From: Pleomorphovibrio marinus
GTDB lineage: Bacteria > Bacteroidota > Bacteroidia > Cytophagales > Cyclobacteriaceae
Reading direction: 5' to 3'
NCBI RefSeq assembly: GCF_003347495.1
Contig: NZ_QCXY01000008.1
Span: forward strand, 186,001 to 250,000
DNA: 64,000 nucleotides
How positions within the stretch are numbered: the first letter of the stretch is position 1; every line of letters begins with the position of its first letter. The notes under the pieces are model-generated. The model ran no database searches and was not told the origin of the DNA. It saw only the letters and a list, made by a program, of their open reading frames with translations. This document shows, piece after piece, positions 1 through 9,054 of this stretch. Made by a program: the position numbers and the translations under genes.

Positions 1-2
1 AA

Positions 3-380
3 CCTGCTCCGAATACGGTGCCAAGGAACAGCAAAGGCTTCCTACCTTACAGGAAAAGTGTTGCCGATTTGGAGGGAGCTGCCGAGGTAGAAAACCCAGT
101 GGAGCTTACCGATGAGGCATTGGCCCAGGGTCAACAGCTTTACATACAATACTGTGCCACTTGCCATGGAGCTCAAGGCGAGGGAGATGGTAAAGCAGGA
201 GAAGTGATAGGAGGAGTGGCCAATTTAAAAGGGGGTGCCTACATTGATTTGCCAGATGGACATATCTTTCATGTAATTACTCACGGTAAAGGAAGAATGG
301 GTGCACATGGTTCTCAGTTGTCCATAGAAAGACGCTGGAAGATTGTGCACTATGTTAAACAAGAAATCCAAAAGCAATAA
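3..380 (+). CDS. actE: Alternative complex III cytochrome c subunit ActE, C-terminal part
   Basis: The frame is open to the left window edge, so only about the last 125 residues are present; the GTG at 18 is just an internal valine codon. One c-type haem site, C-A-T-C-H, lies at 153-167, followed by a short class I cytochrome c fold with a methionine near residue 97 of the visible part that could be the distal ligand. Monohaem ActE is the electron-exit subunit of alternative complex III, a quinol:cytochrome c oxidoreductase facing the periplasm. The stop codon overlaps the actF start (TAATG), which together with the downstream oxidase genes supports the assignment. The signal or lipobox region lies outside the window. 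Confidence 0.85.
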   Translation, partial: PAPNTVPRNSKGFLPYRKSVADLEGAAEVENPVELTDEALAQGQQLYIQYCATCHGAQGEGDGKAGEVIGGVANLKGGAYIDLPDGHIFHVITHGKGRMGAHGSQLSIERRWKIVHYVKQEIQKQ

Positions 381-1663
381 TGGCACAGGCTACACAATAT
401 AATTTAGATCAAAAGTTTGACTTCACTGAGGCCATCAAGAAGTCGGTTTTCCTGGTAGGTGGAATTGGCCTATTATTCTTAATCTTGGGAATAGCGGCTG
501 CTATATTTGGCGGTGAGGCACATGGGGATGATGGGCAACATGCCTATCACTGGACCCATAGGCTGTTTGCCAATTTATGGATCAATAATGTATATTTCAC
601 AGGACTTGCCATTATTGGTGTGTTTTTCTTTGCGATTCAGTATGCTGCTTCTGCGGGCTGGTCTGCTCCATTGGTGAAAATAATGATTTCCTTTGGGCAT
701 TGGCTCCCAATAGCAGGGGTATTGATGATTGTCACCTTTTTTATAGCAAGCCATGATTTGTTTCACTGGACCCACAGCGATATATACGATAAATCCGACA
801 GTCACTATGACTCCATCATAGATGGCAAGGGAGCATTCTTTTATTGGCCAATGGAAAAGGGCTCTTTCCCCATCTTCTACCTCCTAAGGATGGTGTTGTT
901 TTTTGGGTTTTGGGTGTTTTTCTTCAACAAACTGAAGTCCCTTTCCGAACAAGAAGACCTCCATGGAGGAACCCAATATTGGTTTAAGCTTAGAAGTTGG
1001 TCAGCAATATTCTTGGTGTTCTTTGCTGTTTCTTCTTCGGTTAGTGCATGGGATTGGGTAATGTCCATTGATACACACTGGTTCTCCACCTTATTTGGAT
1101 GGTATGTTTTTGCCTCATGGTTTGTGGCAGGACTGGCAGCCCTTACTTTGGTTACCATGTTTTTGAAAGACCAAGGGTATCTGGATATGGTGAATGACAA
1201 CCATATTCACGACCTCGGTAAATACGTTTTTGCCTTCTCCATCTTCTGGACCTATATCTGGTTTTCCCAGTTTCTATTGATCTATTATGCAAATATCCCA
1301 GAAGAAGCTGTATATTTTGTGGAAAGACTCGAAAGTGATGTATATGGAGGGTTTATAATTGTAAATTTAGTGATAAACTTCTTCCTACCTTTCCTTGTTC
1401 TTATGACAAGAGATTCGAAAAGACATTCCGTTTTCTTGAAGCTTGTGTGCACGTTGATACTCTTCGGTCATTGGTTGGATTTCTTTCTTATGGTTCAACC
1501 CGGGACAGTAGGACAAGACGGCGGTTTAGGTTTAATGGAAGTTGGTTTATTGTTGGTTTATGCTTCGGCCTTTGCATTTGTAATGTTCACTAATTTGGCC
1601 AAGGGGAACCTTATTGCGAAAAACCACCCCATGTTGGAAGAGAGTTATCATCACCACATTTAA
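380..1663 (+). CDS. actF: Alternative complex III quinone-binding membrane subunit ActF
   Basis: A 427-residue polytopic membrane protein with about ten hydrophobic segments, beginning near residues 23-43 and ending near 385-405. It is rich in His and Trp within and between helices (for example F-G-H-W-L and F-H-W-T-H-S). Size, topology and position right after the monohaem cytochrome subunit fit ActF, the NrfD-like integral subunit of alternative complex III that binds quinol. The start overlaps the actE stop by one base, so the two are translationally coupled. Cytochrome oxidase subunit II begins 24 bases downstream, as in the usual Bacteroidota act-cox supercluster. The identification rests on context as much as on sequence. 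Confidence 0.85.
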   Translation: MAQATQYNLDQKFDFTEAIKKSVFLVGGIGLLFLILGIAAAIFGGEAHGDDGQHAYHWTHRLFANLWINNVYFTGLAIIGVFFFAIQYAASAGWSAPLVKIMISFGHWLPIAGVLMIVTFFIASHDLFHWTHSDIYDKSDSHYDSIIDGKGAFFYWPMEKGSFPIFYLLRMVLFFGFWVFFFNKLKSLSEQEDLHGGTQYWFKLRSWSAIFLVFFAVSSSVSAWDWVMSIDTHWFSTLFGWYVFASWFVAGLAALTLVTMFLKDQGYLDMVNDNHIHDLGKYVFAFSIFWTYIWFSQFLLIYYANIPEEAVYFVERLESDVYGGFIIVNLVINFFLPFLVLMTRDSKRHSVFLKLVCTLILFGHWLDFFLMVQPGTVGQDGGLGLMEVGLLLVYASAFAFVMFTNLAKGNLIAKNHPMLEESYHHHI

Positions 1664-1687
1664 AATTTTCCGAAAAGTAAAATAACT

Positions 1688-2722
1688 ATGTACGGACTTC
1701 TCATTGCAATAGGTATCGTATTATTACTATCCGTAATTTGGATGGTTTATAGGATACAAGCCCTAATATCAGTAGCTAAAGGGTCTTCGAAAAAAATAGC
1801 CACAACGAGCAATAAAGTAAATGCCATTCTGATGATGGTATTCCTAGTAGGTTGTACTATTCTGATGGTTTGGTATTCCATAAAAGAGTTTGATAACTAC
1901 CAATTACCTGTAGCTTCCGAACATGGAGTGATCACTGATCAACTGTTTTGGGTTACTATGGCTGTTACTGGCTTTATCTTCGTGCTTACTCATATTCTGC
2001 TTTTTTGGTTTGGATACAGGTATCAGTATGATGACAATAAAAGGGCAGCTTACTATCCTGACAACAACAAACTTGAAATTATTTGGACCTTAGTTCCTGC
2101 TGTGGTTTTGACGGTTCTTGTGTTTACAGGATGGAGAGCATGGAAAGATATAACTGCTCCGGCCCCAGAAGATGCCCACGTTGTAGAAATTATGGGTTAT
2201 CAATTTGCCTGGGAAATAAGGTATCCTGGTAAAGATAATGTTTTGGGGGATTATGATTATCGATTGATCAATGCAAATAATTCCAGGGGAATTGATTTTA
2301 CGGACAAGAACTCCTTTGACGATTTTCCTTCTCAGCAGGTGGTAATTCCAAAAGGAGAACCAGTTTTGTTTAAAATAAGAGCAAGAGATGTACTTCACTC
2401 TGTTTTTGCTCCTCACATGAGGTTGAAAATGGATGCGGTCCCAGGTATGCCTACTCGATTTTGGTTTGTTCCTACAAAGACCACTACCGAAATGAGGGCT
2501 GAACTGGGAGATGATGAGTTTGAGTATGAAATAGCTTGTACCGAAGTATGTGGTAGGGGTCACTTCTCCATGAGAAGAGTTATTACCGTGTTGGAGCCTG
2601 ATGAATACCGGGAATGGGTAAGTGAACAGGAGTCCTTTATTAAAAGAAACCCAGATTTGATTTCTGATCTCCCTTCAGACCTGAAGGAATTGGCTGAAAT
2701 CTACATCAACGAAAGCAAATAA
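1688..2722 (+). CDS. coxB: Cytochrome c oxidase subunit II
   Basis: A 344-residue membrane-anchored copper protein that accepts electrons from cytochrome c. Hydrophobic helices are near residues 3-22, 46-65, 85-108 and 130-150, two more than in classical subunit II, followed by a periplasmic cupredoxin domain. The CuA site is intact: the first His is in D-V-L-H-S-V-F and the loop C-T-E-V-C-G-R-G-H-F-S-M supplies both Cys, the backbone Glu, His and Met. There is no fused cytochrome c domain, so electrons probably come from a separate cytochrome or from ActE. It sits between actF and subunit I in the same operon. Confidence 0.95.
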   Translation: MYGLLIAIGIVLLLSVIWMVYRIQALISVAKGSSKKIATTSNKVNAILMMVFLVGCTILMVWYSIKEFDNYQLPVASEHGVITDQLFWVTMAVTGFIFVLTHILLFWFGYRYQYDDNKRAAYYPDNNKLEIIWTLVPAVVLTVLVFTGWRAWKDITAPAPEDAHVVEIMGYQFAWEIRYPGKDNVLGDYDYRLINANNSRGIDFTDKNSFDDFPSQQVVIPKGEPVLFKIRARDVLHSVFAPHMRLKMDAVPGMPTRFWFVPTKTTTEMRAELGDDEFEYEIACTEVCGRGHFSMRRVITVLEPDEYREWVSEQESFIKRNPDLISDLPSDLKELAEIYINESK

Positions 2723-2737
2723 TAAAAATTAATTAAG

Positions 2738-4621
2738 ATGGCAGTAGCTAACGTATCTTCTCATGATGTAGAACATCACGAGCACGAGCATCACGATAAC
2801 TTCATCACGAAGTATATATTCTCCACTGACCATAAGATGATCGGTAAGCAGTTTCTGGTTACCGGAATATTTTGGGCTCTGATTGGTGGATTTCTATCTA
2901 TCGTATTTAGGTTACAATTAGGATTTCCAGACATGAATCTAGAATTTCTACGGCCTATATTCGGTGGTTGGATTGACAATACTGGTAAGCTGGACCCCAA
3001 CTTCTACCTGGCCTTGGTAACTATGCACGGAACCATAATGGTGTTCTTTGTATTGACGGCTGGTCTTAGTGGAACCTTTTCCAATTTCCTAATTCCACTT
3101 CAGATAGGAGCTAGAGACATGGCATCAGGTTTCATGAATATGTTGTCCTACTGGTTTTTCTTTCTATCCAGTGTGGTAATGTTTTGTTCCCTATTCCTGG
3201 AAAAGGGACCTGCTGGTGGGGGCTGGGTGGTATATCCGCCATTGTCTGCCCTTGAGCAGGCAATTCCGGGTTCTGGTTTAGGGATGACTTTATGGCTAGT
3301 CGCTATGACTTTCTTTATAGTCTCTTCGCTTTTGGGAGGAATTAACTATATCACCACTGTGATTAATTTAAGGACAAAGGGAATGTCCTTTGCTAGATTG
3401 CCACTTACCATTTGGGCTTTTTTCTTGACTGCAATTATTGGGCTACTTTCCTTTCCGGTATTGTTTTCTGCGGCACTTTTACTTGTGTTTGACCGTAGTT
3501 TTGGTACTAGTTTCTATCTTTCAGATATTTATATTGGTGGAGAGGCTTTACCCAACACTGGAGGTAGCGCTGTACTATACCAGCATTTATTCTGGTTTCT
3601 GGGACACCCTGAGGTTTATATCGTTCTTTTGCCAGCTTTAGGAATCACATCGGAAATCATTGCTACCAATTCTAGGAAACCGATTTTTGGCTATAAGGCC
3701 ATGATCATTTCCATGCTTGGTATTACTATATTGTCCTTCGTAGTGTGGGCTCACCATATGTTTGTGTCAGGCATGAATCCATTCCTAGGATCCATCTTTA
3801 TGTTCTTGACATTAATAATTGCCGTTCCCTCAGCTGTGAAGGTGTTTAATTATCTTACCACCTTGTGGAGGGGTAACCTTCGATTTACTCCGGGAATGTT
3901 GTTTTCAATCGGCTTGGTTTCTGTGTTTATCTCTGGAGGATTGACCGGAATTTTCTTAGGAAATTCGGCGATTGATATTCAGCTTCATGACACTTATTTT
4001 GTGGTAGCGCACTTCCACCTAGTGATGGGATCAGCATCTTTCTTTGGTTTGGTGGCGGGTGTTTATCACTGGTTCCCTAAGATGTTTGGTAGGATGATGG
4101 ATGAAAAATTGGGGCATATTCACTTTTGGTTAACTTTTGTGGGTATTTATATGGTCTTTTTCCCCATGCATTACATTGGTATTGCTGGCTTTCCAAGGAG
4201 GTATTATACCTGGACTGAGTTTGCATTCTCAGATATGTACACTGATTTGAACATGTTTGTATCCGCGGCAGCTATTATCACATTTGCCGCTCAAATGATA
4301 TTGGTTTTCAATTTCTTCTATAGCATGTTCTTCGGTAGAAAAGCCAGTCTAAATCCTTGGAGATCCAATACCTTGGAATGGACTACGCCTCTACATCCTC
4401 AACATGGAAACTGGCCTGGAGAAATACCTTCTGTATATAGATGGCCTTATGATTATTCAAAGCCTGGCTCTAAAGAGGACTTTATACCTCAGACTATCCC
4501 ATTATCTGCCACACCTGAATCTAACCTGCCGCACGAAGAGAAATTGGTGAATCTTGAAAAAGAAATCATTGCGGAAGAAGGGCAAATTCTGGTGGCCAAT
4601 GAAACAAAAGAAGAATCTTGA
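2738..4621 (+). CDS. ctaD: Cytochrome c oxidase subunit I
   Basis: A 627-residue haem-copper oxidase catalytic subunit with at least twelve transmembrane helices. The binuclear-centre motifs are clear: G-H-P-E-V-Y contains the CuB His and the cross-linked Tyr, H-H-M-F-V-S-G-M gives the two other CuB histidines, and H-D-T-Y-F-V-V-A-H-F-H supplies haem ligands. The Glu in G-H-P-E-V indicates an A1-type proton pathway. The N-terminus is His-rich (residues 9-22) and the C-terminal tail of about 70 residues is hydrophilic. It follows subunit II after 15 bases. Its last codons overlap the start of haem A synthase. Confidence 0.96.
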   Translation: MAVANVSSHDVEHHEHEHHDNFITKYIFSTDHKMIGKQFLVTGIFWALIGGFLSIVFRLQLGFPDMNLEFLRPIFGGWIDNTGKLDPNFYLALVTMHGTIMVFFVLTAGLSGTFSNFLIPLQIGARDMASGFMNMLSYWFFFLSSVVMFCSLFLEKGPAGGGWVVYPPLSALEQAIPGSGLGMTLWLVAMTFFIVSSLLGGINYITTVINLRTKGMSFARLPLTIWAFFLTAIIGLLSFPVLFSAALLLVFDRSFGTSFYLSDIYIGGEALPNTGGSAVLYQHLFWFLGHPEVYIVLLPALGITSEIIATNSRKPIFGYKAMIISMLGITILSFVVWAHHMFVSGMNPFLGSIFMFLTLIIAVPSAVKVFNYLTTLWRGNLRFTPGMLFSIGLVSVFISGGLTGIFLGNSAIDIQLHDTYFVVAHFHLVMGSASFFGLVAGVYHWFPKMFGRMMDEKLGHIHFWLTFVGIYMVFFPMHYIGIAGFPRRYYTWTEFAFSDMYTDLNMFVSAAAIITFAAQMILVFNFFYSMFFGRKASLNPWRSNTLEWTTPLHPQHGNWPGEIPSVYRWPYDYSKPGSKEDFIPQTIPLSATPESNLPHEEKLVNLEKEIIAEEGQILVANETKEES

Positions 4622-5690
4622 TAAATTAAGTGGTTTTCGTAGGATTAGTTTAGTCACTACAATAGCCATTTATTTTCTCATACTTGTCGGAGGGATAGTA
4701 AGAAGTACCGGTTCCGGTATGGGATGTCCAGATTGGCCTAAGTGTTTCGGGAGCTGGATTCCTCCTACTAGCGAGGATCAGCTCCCTCCTGATTATAAGG
4801 AGCAGTATGTCCTTCAAAGGCTGGATAAAAATGAGCGTTTTGTCAGTATGCTCAGGACAATTGGGTTTGAAAAGCAGGCTCAAGAAATAGAAGAAGACGT
4901 TTCAATTCGCGAAGAACAGCCATTTAACGCAACTAAAACGTGGATTGAATACATCAACCGACTTATTGGTGCAGTCATTGGCTTATTAATATTGATTACC
5001 TTAGTGCAGTCTATACGGCTTTGGTATTTGGATAGGAGCTTTGCTTATTGGAGTTTTCTTGCCTTTGTGCTCGTTCTCTTTCAAGGCTGGATCGGGTCTA
5101 TTGTGGTCTCTACAAACCTTTTGCAGTGGATGATTTCCGTACACATGGTAATTGCCCTGTTAATCGTTTGCTTGTTGATATTTATTCATTACCGTGCTTA
5201 TAGGTTGACCAATTGGGCTTCTTTAATAAGAGATGTTTCTAGGCGGAATGGGCTGACCATTTTGATCGGATTCGGGGGATTTCTTATGCTGGCTCAAATT
5301 ATATTGGGTACACAGGTACGAGAACAGGTGGATATGGTTTCCAGAGATTATGGGTACCTGGATCGGTCTGAATGGATCGATTTATTGGGCATTGAATTTC
5401 TCATCCATAGGAGCTATAGTTTGCTTCTTTTGGCGTTGCATGTATGGTTTGGATATTGGGTGTACAAGTATGCCAGTGCCAACAAATTGATTGTGAAGTG
5501 GAGCAAGGTTTTGCTAATCCTTATCATCGTAGCTATAGGTTCAGGAGCCGTCATGAGTTACTTTGGAATTCCGGCCTTGGCACAACCCATACACCTTTTG
5601 ATAGGTGCTTTGATCATTGGGGTGCAATTCATCCTTTGGCTTGAACTTCGCTATCAAAAGCGACCATTAAGTATAAAATTAGAAAAATGA
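4599..5690 (+). CDS. ctaA: Haem A synthase, COX15/CtaA family
   Basis: Converts haem O to haem A for the oxidase. The frame is open from 4554, but the ATG at 4599 is preferred: it follows the purine-rich AGAAGGG a little upstream, leaves a 363-residue protein starting M-K-Q-K-K, and shortens the overlap with ctaD to 23 bases. Eight hydrophobic helices are arranged as two four-helix halves. The N-terminal G-G-I-V-R-S-T-G-S-G-M-G-C-P-D-W-P-K-C motif is typical. Histidines occur in H-M-V-I-A, H-R-S-Y-S and H-L-L-I-G-A. At the first expected His ligand the sequence reads E-Y-I-N-R rather than the E-Y-x-H-R of Bacillus CtaA. The ATGA junction couples it to the next gene. Confidence 0.92.
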   Translation: MKQKKNLDKLSGFRRISLVTTIAIYFLILVGGIVRSTGSGMGCPDWPKCFGSWIPPTSEDQLPPDYKEQYVLQRLDKNERFVSMLRTIGFEKQAQEIEEDVSIREEQPFNATKTWIEYINRLIGAVIGLLILITLVQSIRLWYLDRSFAYWSFLAFVLVLFQGWIGSIVVSTNLLQWMISVHMVIALLIVCLLIFIHYRAYRLTNWASLIRDVSRRNGLTILIGFGGFLMLAQIILGTQVREQVDMVSRDYGYLDRSEWIDLLGIEFLIHRSYSLLLLALHVWFGYWVYKYASANKLIVKWSKVLLILIIVAIGSGAVMSYFGIPALAQPIHLLIGALIIGVQFILWLELRYQKRPLSIKLEK

Positions 5691-6589
5691 GTTTTGTAAA
5701 TATATCAAATGAATCGGCAGAATTAAGCTTAGGGTTAAGGCTTAAAGCTTATGCAGACTTGTTAAAGGTAAGGCTCTCGGCTTTGGTTACCTTCTCTGCA
5801 GCTTTTGGTTTTGTCCTTGGACAACAATCTCCCGCCTTTTCTTGGTCTGGATTAGCAGGATTAGTGATTGGTGGGTTTTTGATTAGCGGTGCTTCAGGTG
5901 CTGCAAATGAGATCCTGGAAAGGGACTATGATCGATTAATGAAGCGGACTCAGGGCAGGCCTTTGCCCATGAATGTGATAGCTGTTCATGAAGCTCAGTG
6001 GTTTTCCATTTTTGCGGCCTTAGCGGGGTTGCTGGTTTTATGGTTTTTCACCAATCCACTTACCACCCTTTTGGGCATGCTCAGCATGATTCTTTATGTC
6101 TTTGTCTATACCCCTCTCAAAAGGGTGGGTCCAATTGCTGTTTTGGTTGGAGCTATTCCTGGCGCCATGCCCCCACTATTGGGATGGACGGCGGCTACAG
6201 GAGCTATCAGCTATGAGGCACTAATCATATTCGGTATACAATTTATCTGGCAATTTCCCCATTTCTGGGCCATTGCATGGGTAAGTGATGAGGATTATAA
6301 AAAGGCTGGATTCAAACTCTTGCCTTCTGGAGGGGGAAAGGATTTAAATACCGCCTTTCAAATTATGATATATACCCTGTTTTTGTTGCCATTAGGTTTG
6401 CTTCCTACTTATTTTGGCTTGACGGGGTTAAATTCGGGAATTGTGGCAACGGTTTGTGGGGTGTTGTTTTTGGCACAGACCTTTTCTCTGATGAGGGATT
6501 GTAGCAGGAAATCGGCATTGAAGATCATGTTTGGATCTTTTCTGTATTTGCCGATTGTACAGATTGCCTATTTGTTAGATAAAGTGTGA
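5687..6589 (+). CDS. ctaB: Protohaem IX farnesyltransferase (haem O synthase)
   Basis: A 300-residue UbiA-family prenyltransferase that adds a farnesyl group to haem B, giving the haem O used by CtaA. The prenyl-diphosphate motif N-E-I-L-E-R-D-Y-D-R-L-M-K-R-T is complete (residues about 71-85), and the second loop includes D-E-D-Y. About nine hydrophobic helices are visible. The start codon overlaps the ctaA stop in an ATGA. Length and neighbours match the family, so the assignment is firm. Confidence 0.95.
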   Translation: MSFVNISNESAELSLGLRLKAYADLLKVRLSALVTFSAAFGFVLGQQSPAFSWSGLAGLVIGGFLISGASGAANEILERDYDRLMKRTQGRPLPMNVIAVHEAQWFSIFAALAGLLVLWFFTNPLTTLLGMLSMILYVFVYTPLKRVGPIAVLVGAIPGAMPPLLGWTAATGAISYEALIIFGIQFIWQFPHFWAIAWVSDEDYKKAGFKLLPSGGGKDLNTAFQIMIYTLFLLPLGLLPTYFGLTGLNSGIVATVCGVLFLAQTFSLMRDCSRKSALKIMFGSFLYLPIVQIAYLLDKV

Positions 6590-6595
6590 GTTGAT

Positions 6596-7177
6596 ATGGA
6601 AGAGAAGTTAAGTTATGAGGAAGGGGCAGTACAGCCCTTATCCATGCACCCAAAGAAATTCGCGCTTTGGCTCTTTATTGTAAGTGTGGTAATGGTATTT
6701 GCTTCCCTTACTTCTGCTTACATTGTGAGACAAGGGGAGGGCAATTGGCTAGAGTTTAATCTTCCTGATATATTTTGGTACACCTCTGCTGTGATTATTC
6801 TTAGCAGTATCACCATGCATTGGGCTTATGTTTCTGCCAAGAATGACGCCCTCGATATGCTGAGATTGGCTTTAATTATTACGTCATTCCTTGGTTTCGC
6901 CTTTTTGGTGGGGCAGTGGTATAGCTGGGTAGCCTTGGTAGATAGGGATGTTTACTTTGTCGGTAACCCCTCAGGTTCCTTTTTGTATGTTTTCACCGGG
7001 TTGCATGCATTACATTTGATTAGTGGTGTGATATTTCTAATTATTGTATTAATTTCGTCCCTAAGATATAAAATTCATTCCCAGAATATGGCACAGATGG
7101 AGATGTGTGTCACCTATTGGCATTTTCTGGGCGCATTGTGGATCTATTTGTTTATGTTTTTATTGCTGAATCATTAA
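6596..7177 (+). CDS. Cytochrome c oxidase subunit III, short paralogue
   Basis: A 193-residue subunit III-type protein with five helices. The motif F-T-G-L-H-A-L-H-L-I-S-G near residues 136-147 and Y-W-H-F-L-G-A-L-W close to the end are characteristic of the family. It starts seven bases after ctaB. A second, longer subunit III follows, a paired arrangement familiar from Bacteroidota oxidase operons. The role is structural and stabilises the catalytic subunit. Which of the pair is in the mature complex cannot be told from sequence. Confidence 0.9.
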   Translation: MEEKLSYEEGAVQPLSMHPKKFALWLFIVSVVMVFASLTSAYIVRQGEGNWLEFNLPDIFWYTSAVIILSSITMHWAYVSAKNDALDMLRLALIITSFLGFAFLVGQWYSWVALVDRDVYFVGNPSGSFLYVFTGLHALHLISGVIFLIIVLISSLRYKIHSQNMAQMEMCVTYWHFLGALWIYLFMFLLLNH

Positions 7178-7196
7178 TATTTATAACCTATAAATT

Positions 7197-7967
7197 ATGT
7201 CGTCGACTGCAATTCAAGTAAACTCGAAAAGAGGAATATGGGGTGGTGGAAATGAGCCCCTGAAGGCAAGTTATGGGAAACTCATGATGTGGTTTTTCTT
7301 GCTTTCAGACATATTCACTTTTGGGGCATTCCTTATAACCTATGGGGCTATCCGAATGAGTTATCCCGCTTATGAGGGGTCAGCTGCTGACTTTAGTAGT
7401 TCCAACGAGTATTGGCCCATTCCGGAGATGATTTATGATGCAATCCCCTTTGTACATGGTGGCCATTTCCCCTTGGTTTTTGTCGGCTTGATGACCTTTA
7501 TTCTGATCATGAGCTCTGTAACTATGGTACTTGCTGTAGAAGCAGGTCATAGAAATGATAAGAATGACGTAGTGAAATGGTTGTTGTGGACACTACTGGG
7601 AGGAATTACCTTTCTTAGTTGCCAGGCCTGGGAATGGGCACACTTTATTCATGGTACCGATGATGGTACTTTGATGACCTATGTGAATTCCTTCAATAAC
7701 ATCGTGACCGAAACAGTATATGGTGCAAACTTAATTGTAAATGAATATGGCCCACCGGCCTTTGCCCAATTGTTTTTCTTTATCACCGGATTTCATGGCT
7801 TTCATGTTACTATTGGGGTCGTTTTGCTCTTCTTGGCATTTTACCAAGCAGCTGTCGGTGTGTATCAACAAAGAGGTCACTATGAAATGGTAGAGAAGAT
7901 TGGACTTTATTGGCACTTTGTGGATTTGGTCTGGGTATTTGTGTTTACCTTCTTCTATTTGATTTAA
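7197..7967 (+). CDS. coxC: Cytochrome c oxidase subunit III, long paralogue
   Basis: A 256-residue subunit III with about five to six helices. Motifs include S-C-Q-A-W-E-W near residues 141-147, F-F-I-T-G-F-H-G-F-H-V near 196-206 and Y-W-H-F-V-D-L-V-W-V at the C-terminus, all standard for the family. Compared with the preceding paralogue it has an extra loop of about 40 residues (near 70-110) rich in aromatic and acidic residues. It is in the same operon, 19 bases after the short copy and 21 bases before subunit IV. Confidence 0.93.
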   Translation: MSSTAIQVNSKRGIWGGGNEPLKASYGKLMMWFFLLSDIFTFGAFLITYGAIRMSYPAYEGSAADFSSSNEYWPIPEMIYDAIPFVHGGHFPLVFVGLMTFILIMSSVTMVLAVEAGHRNDKNDVVKWLLWTLLGGITFLSCQAWEWAHFIHGTDDGTLMTYVNSFNNIVTETVYGANLIVNEYGPPAFAQLFFFITGFHGFHVTIGVVLLFLAFYQAAVGVYQQRGHYEMVEKIGLYWHFVDLVWVFVFTFFYLI

Positions 7968-7988
7968 CTCTTAAAAAGACACGTTATC

Positions 7989-8315
7989 ATGGCACAGGAA
8001 AATAAAAATGATATGGAGGTAATCCCTAGGGATTCCGCTAAAATTAGGAAAATTTGGATTACGGCACTTATCCTGCTTCTAGTCACGGCATTTGAGTTTG
8101 TGTTGGCTTTTACCATGCCTAGAGGTATACTCCTTTACGTTCTGTTTATTCTTTTGACAATTGTGAAGGCCTATTACATCATGATGGAATTTATGCACTT
8201 AGGAGAAGAGGCTAAACCTTTATTCTATTCCATAATTGTTCCCTTGATATTTTTGGTTTGGCTAGTAATCGCGTTAATGAAAGAAGGTTCTGATATATTC
8301 CTCATGCGCTGGTAA
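7989..8315 (+). CDS. Cytochrome c oxidase subunit IV-type protein
   Basis: A 108-residue protein with three helices (about residues 22-39, 43-60 and 77-95) and the short motif M-M-E-F-M-H-L-G between helices two and three, typical of prokaryotic subunit IV proteins. It is the last structural oxidase gene; a hairpin with a T-tract follows within 60 bases, before the assembly-factor genes. The role is probably stabilisation of the oxidase. The gene symbol is left blank because subunit IV names differ between lineages. Confidence 0.88.
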   Translation: MAQENKNDMEVIPRDSAKIRKIWITALILLLVTAFEFVLAFTMPRGILLYVLFILLTIVKAYYIMMEFMHLGEEAKPLFYSIIVPLIFLVWLVIALMKEGSDIFLMRW

Positions 8316-8341
8316 AGTAAAAAAACTTTAAAAAAACACTG

Positions 8342-8372
8342 AATGGTTGGGGACGTCTTCAACCATTTTTTG
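8342..8372 (+). terminator. Hairpin after oxidase subunit IV
   Basis: Arms AATGGTTG (8342-8349) and CAACCATT (8360-8367) form a perfect 8-bp stem with a 10-base loop, followed by a short T-run. It lies between the subunit IV gene and the SCO gene, so it may end the structural part of the operon or lower expression of the assembly genes downstream. Confidence 0.7.
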
Positions 8373-8385
8373 TTAATAGGATACT

Positions 8386-9054
8386 ATGAGAACACTAAGA
8401 TTATTACAGATCATGGTATTGATCTGTATTTTGATGATTCCAATATTGGTGTTCATGTTTCTCAGAACCTATGGCACCAATACTTACGAGATTCCCGTAT
8501 TTTACCAGGAGGGAGTGGATGACCCATTTGGGGAATGTGATTTTGCGGATGGGGAGCAACATTATATTCCTGAATTTGCCTTTTACCATACTGATAGCAG
8601 TTTGGTAGGAAGTGAACAAATGCAAGACAAAATCACCATTGTGGATTTTTTCTTTACAAGTTGTCCCAGCATTTGTCCTGTAATGTCCACAGAGATGGAA
8701 AGGGTGCAAGATGCCTTTAGAAATGAGGATAAGGTTCAAATTTACTCGATTAGCCTGGATCCCGATTATGATACTCCAGAAGTCCTTTCTGCCTATGGCT
8801 CCAGACACGGTGCTGACCCAGATAAATGGTATTTTCTTACCGGACCCAGGGACACCACCTATAATTTGGCCAGATGTGGCTTTGTAATGCCTGCCACCCA
8901 TGGAGAGGATGAACCGGAGGATTTTATACACAGTGACAAATTTGTACTTGTAGATGGGAAAGGGCGGATCAGAGGTTATTATAGTGGGACAAATCGTGAA
9001 GGTGTGGATGAGTTGATTCTGGAGACTAAAATATTGCTTCATGGAAACGAATGA
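8386..9054 (+). CDS. SCO1/SenC copper chaperone for cytochrome oxidase
   Basis: A 222-residue membrane-anchored thioredoxin-fold protein that delivers copper to the CuA site of subunit II. An N-terminal anchor is at residues 6-27. The copper-binding C-P-S-I-C-P motif lies near residues 94-99 and the conserved distal His is in H-S-D-K-F-V-L-V-D near 185. The region between anchor and domain carries a Y-I-P-E-F-A-F-Y-H segment. It is separated from subunit IV by a hairpin and overlaps the next gene by 14 bases. Confidence 0.93.
   Translation: MRTLRLLQIMVLICILMIPILVFMFLRTYGTNTYEIPVFYQEGVDDPFGECDFADGEQHYIPEFAFYHTDSSLVGSEQMQDKITIVDFFFTSCPSICPVMSTEMERVQDAFRNEDKVQIYSISLDPDYDTPEVLSAYGSRHGADPDKWYFLTGPRDTTYNLARCGFVMPATHGEDEPEDFIHSDKFVLVDGKGRIRGYYSGTNREGVDELILETKILLHGNE

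Noticed and set aside
4554-4598. Extended start of ctaA
   Set aside because: It would add a Lys-rich 15-residue extension and enlarge the overlap with ctaD to 68 bases.
8404-9042. Minus-strand frame of 212 codons
   Set aside because: It is antisense to the clear SCO gene and has no protein-like motif.
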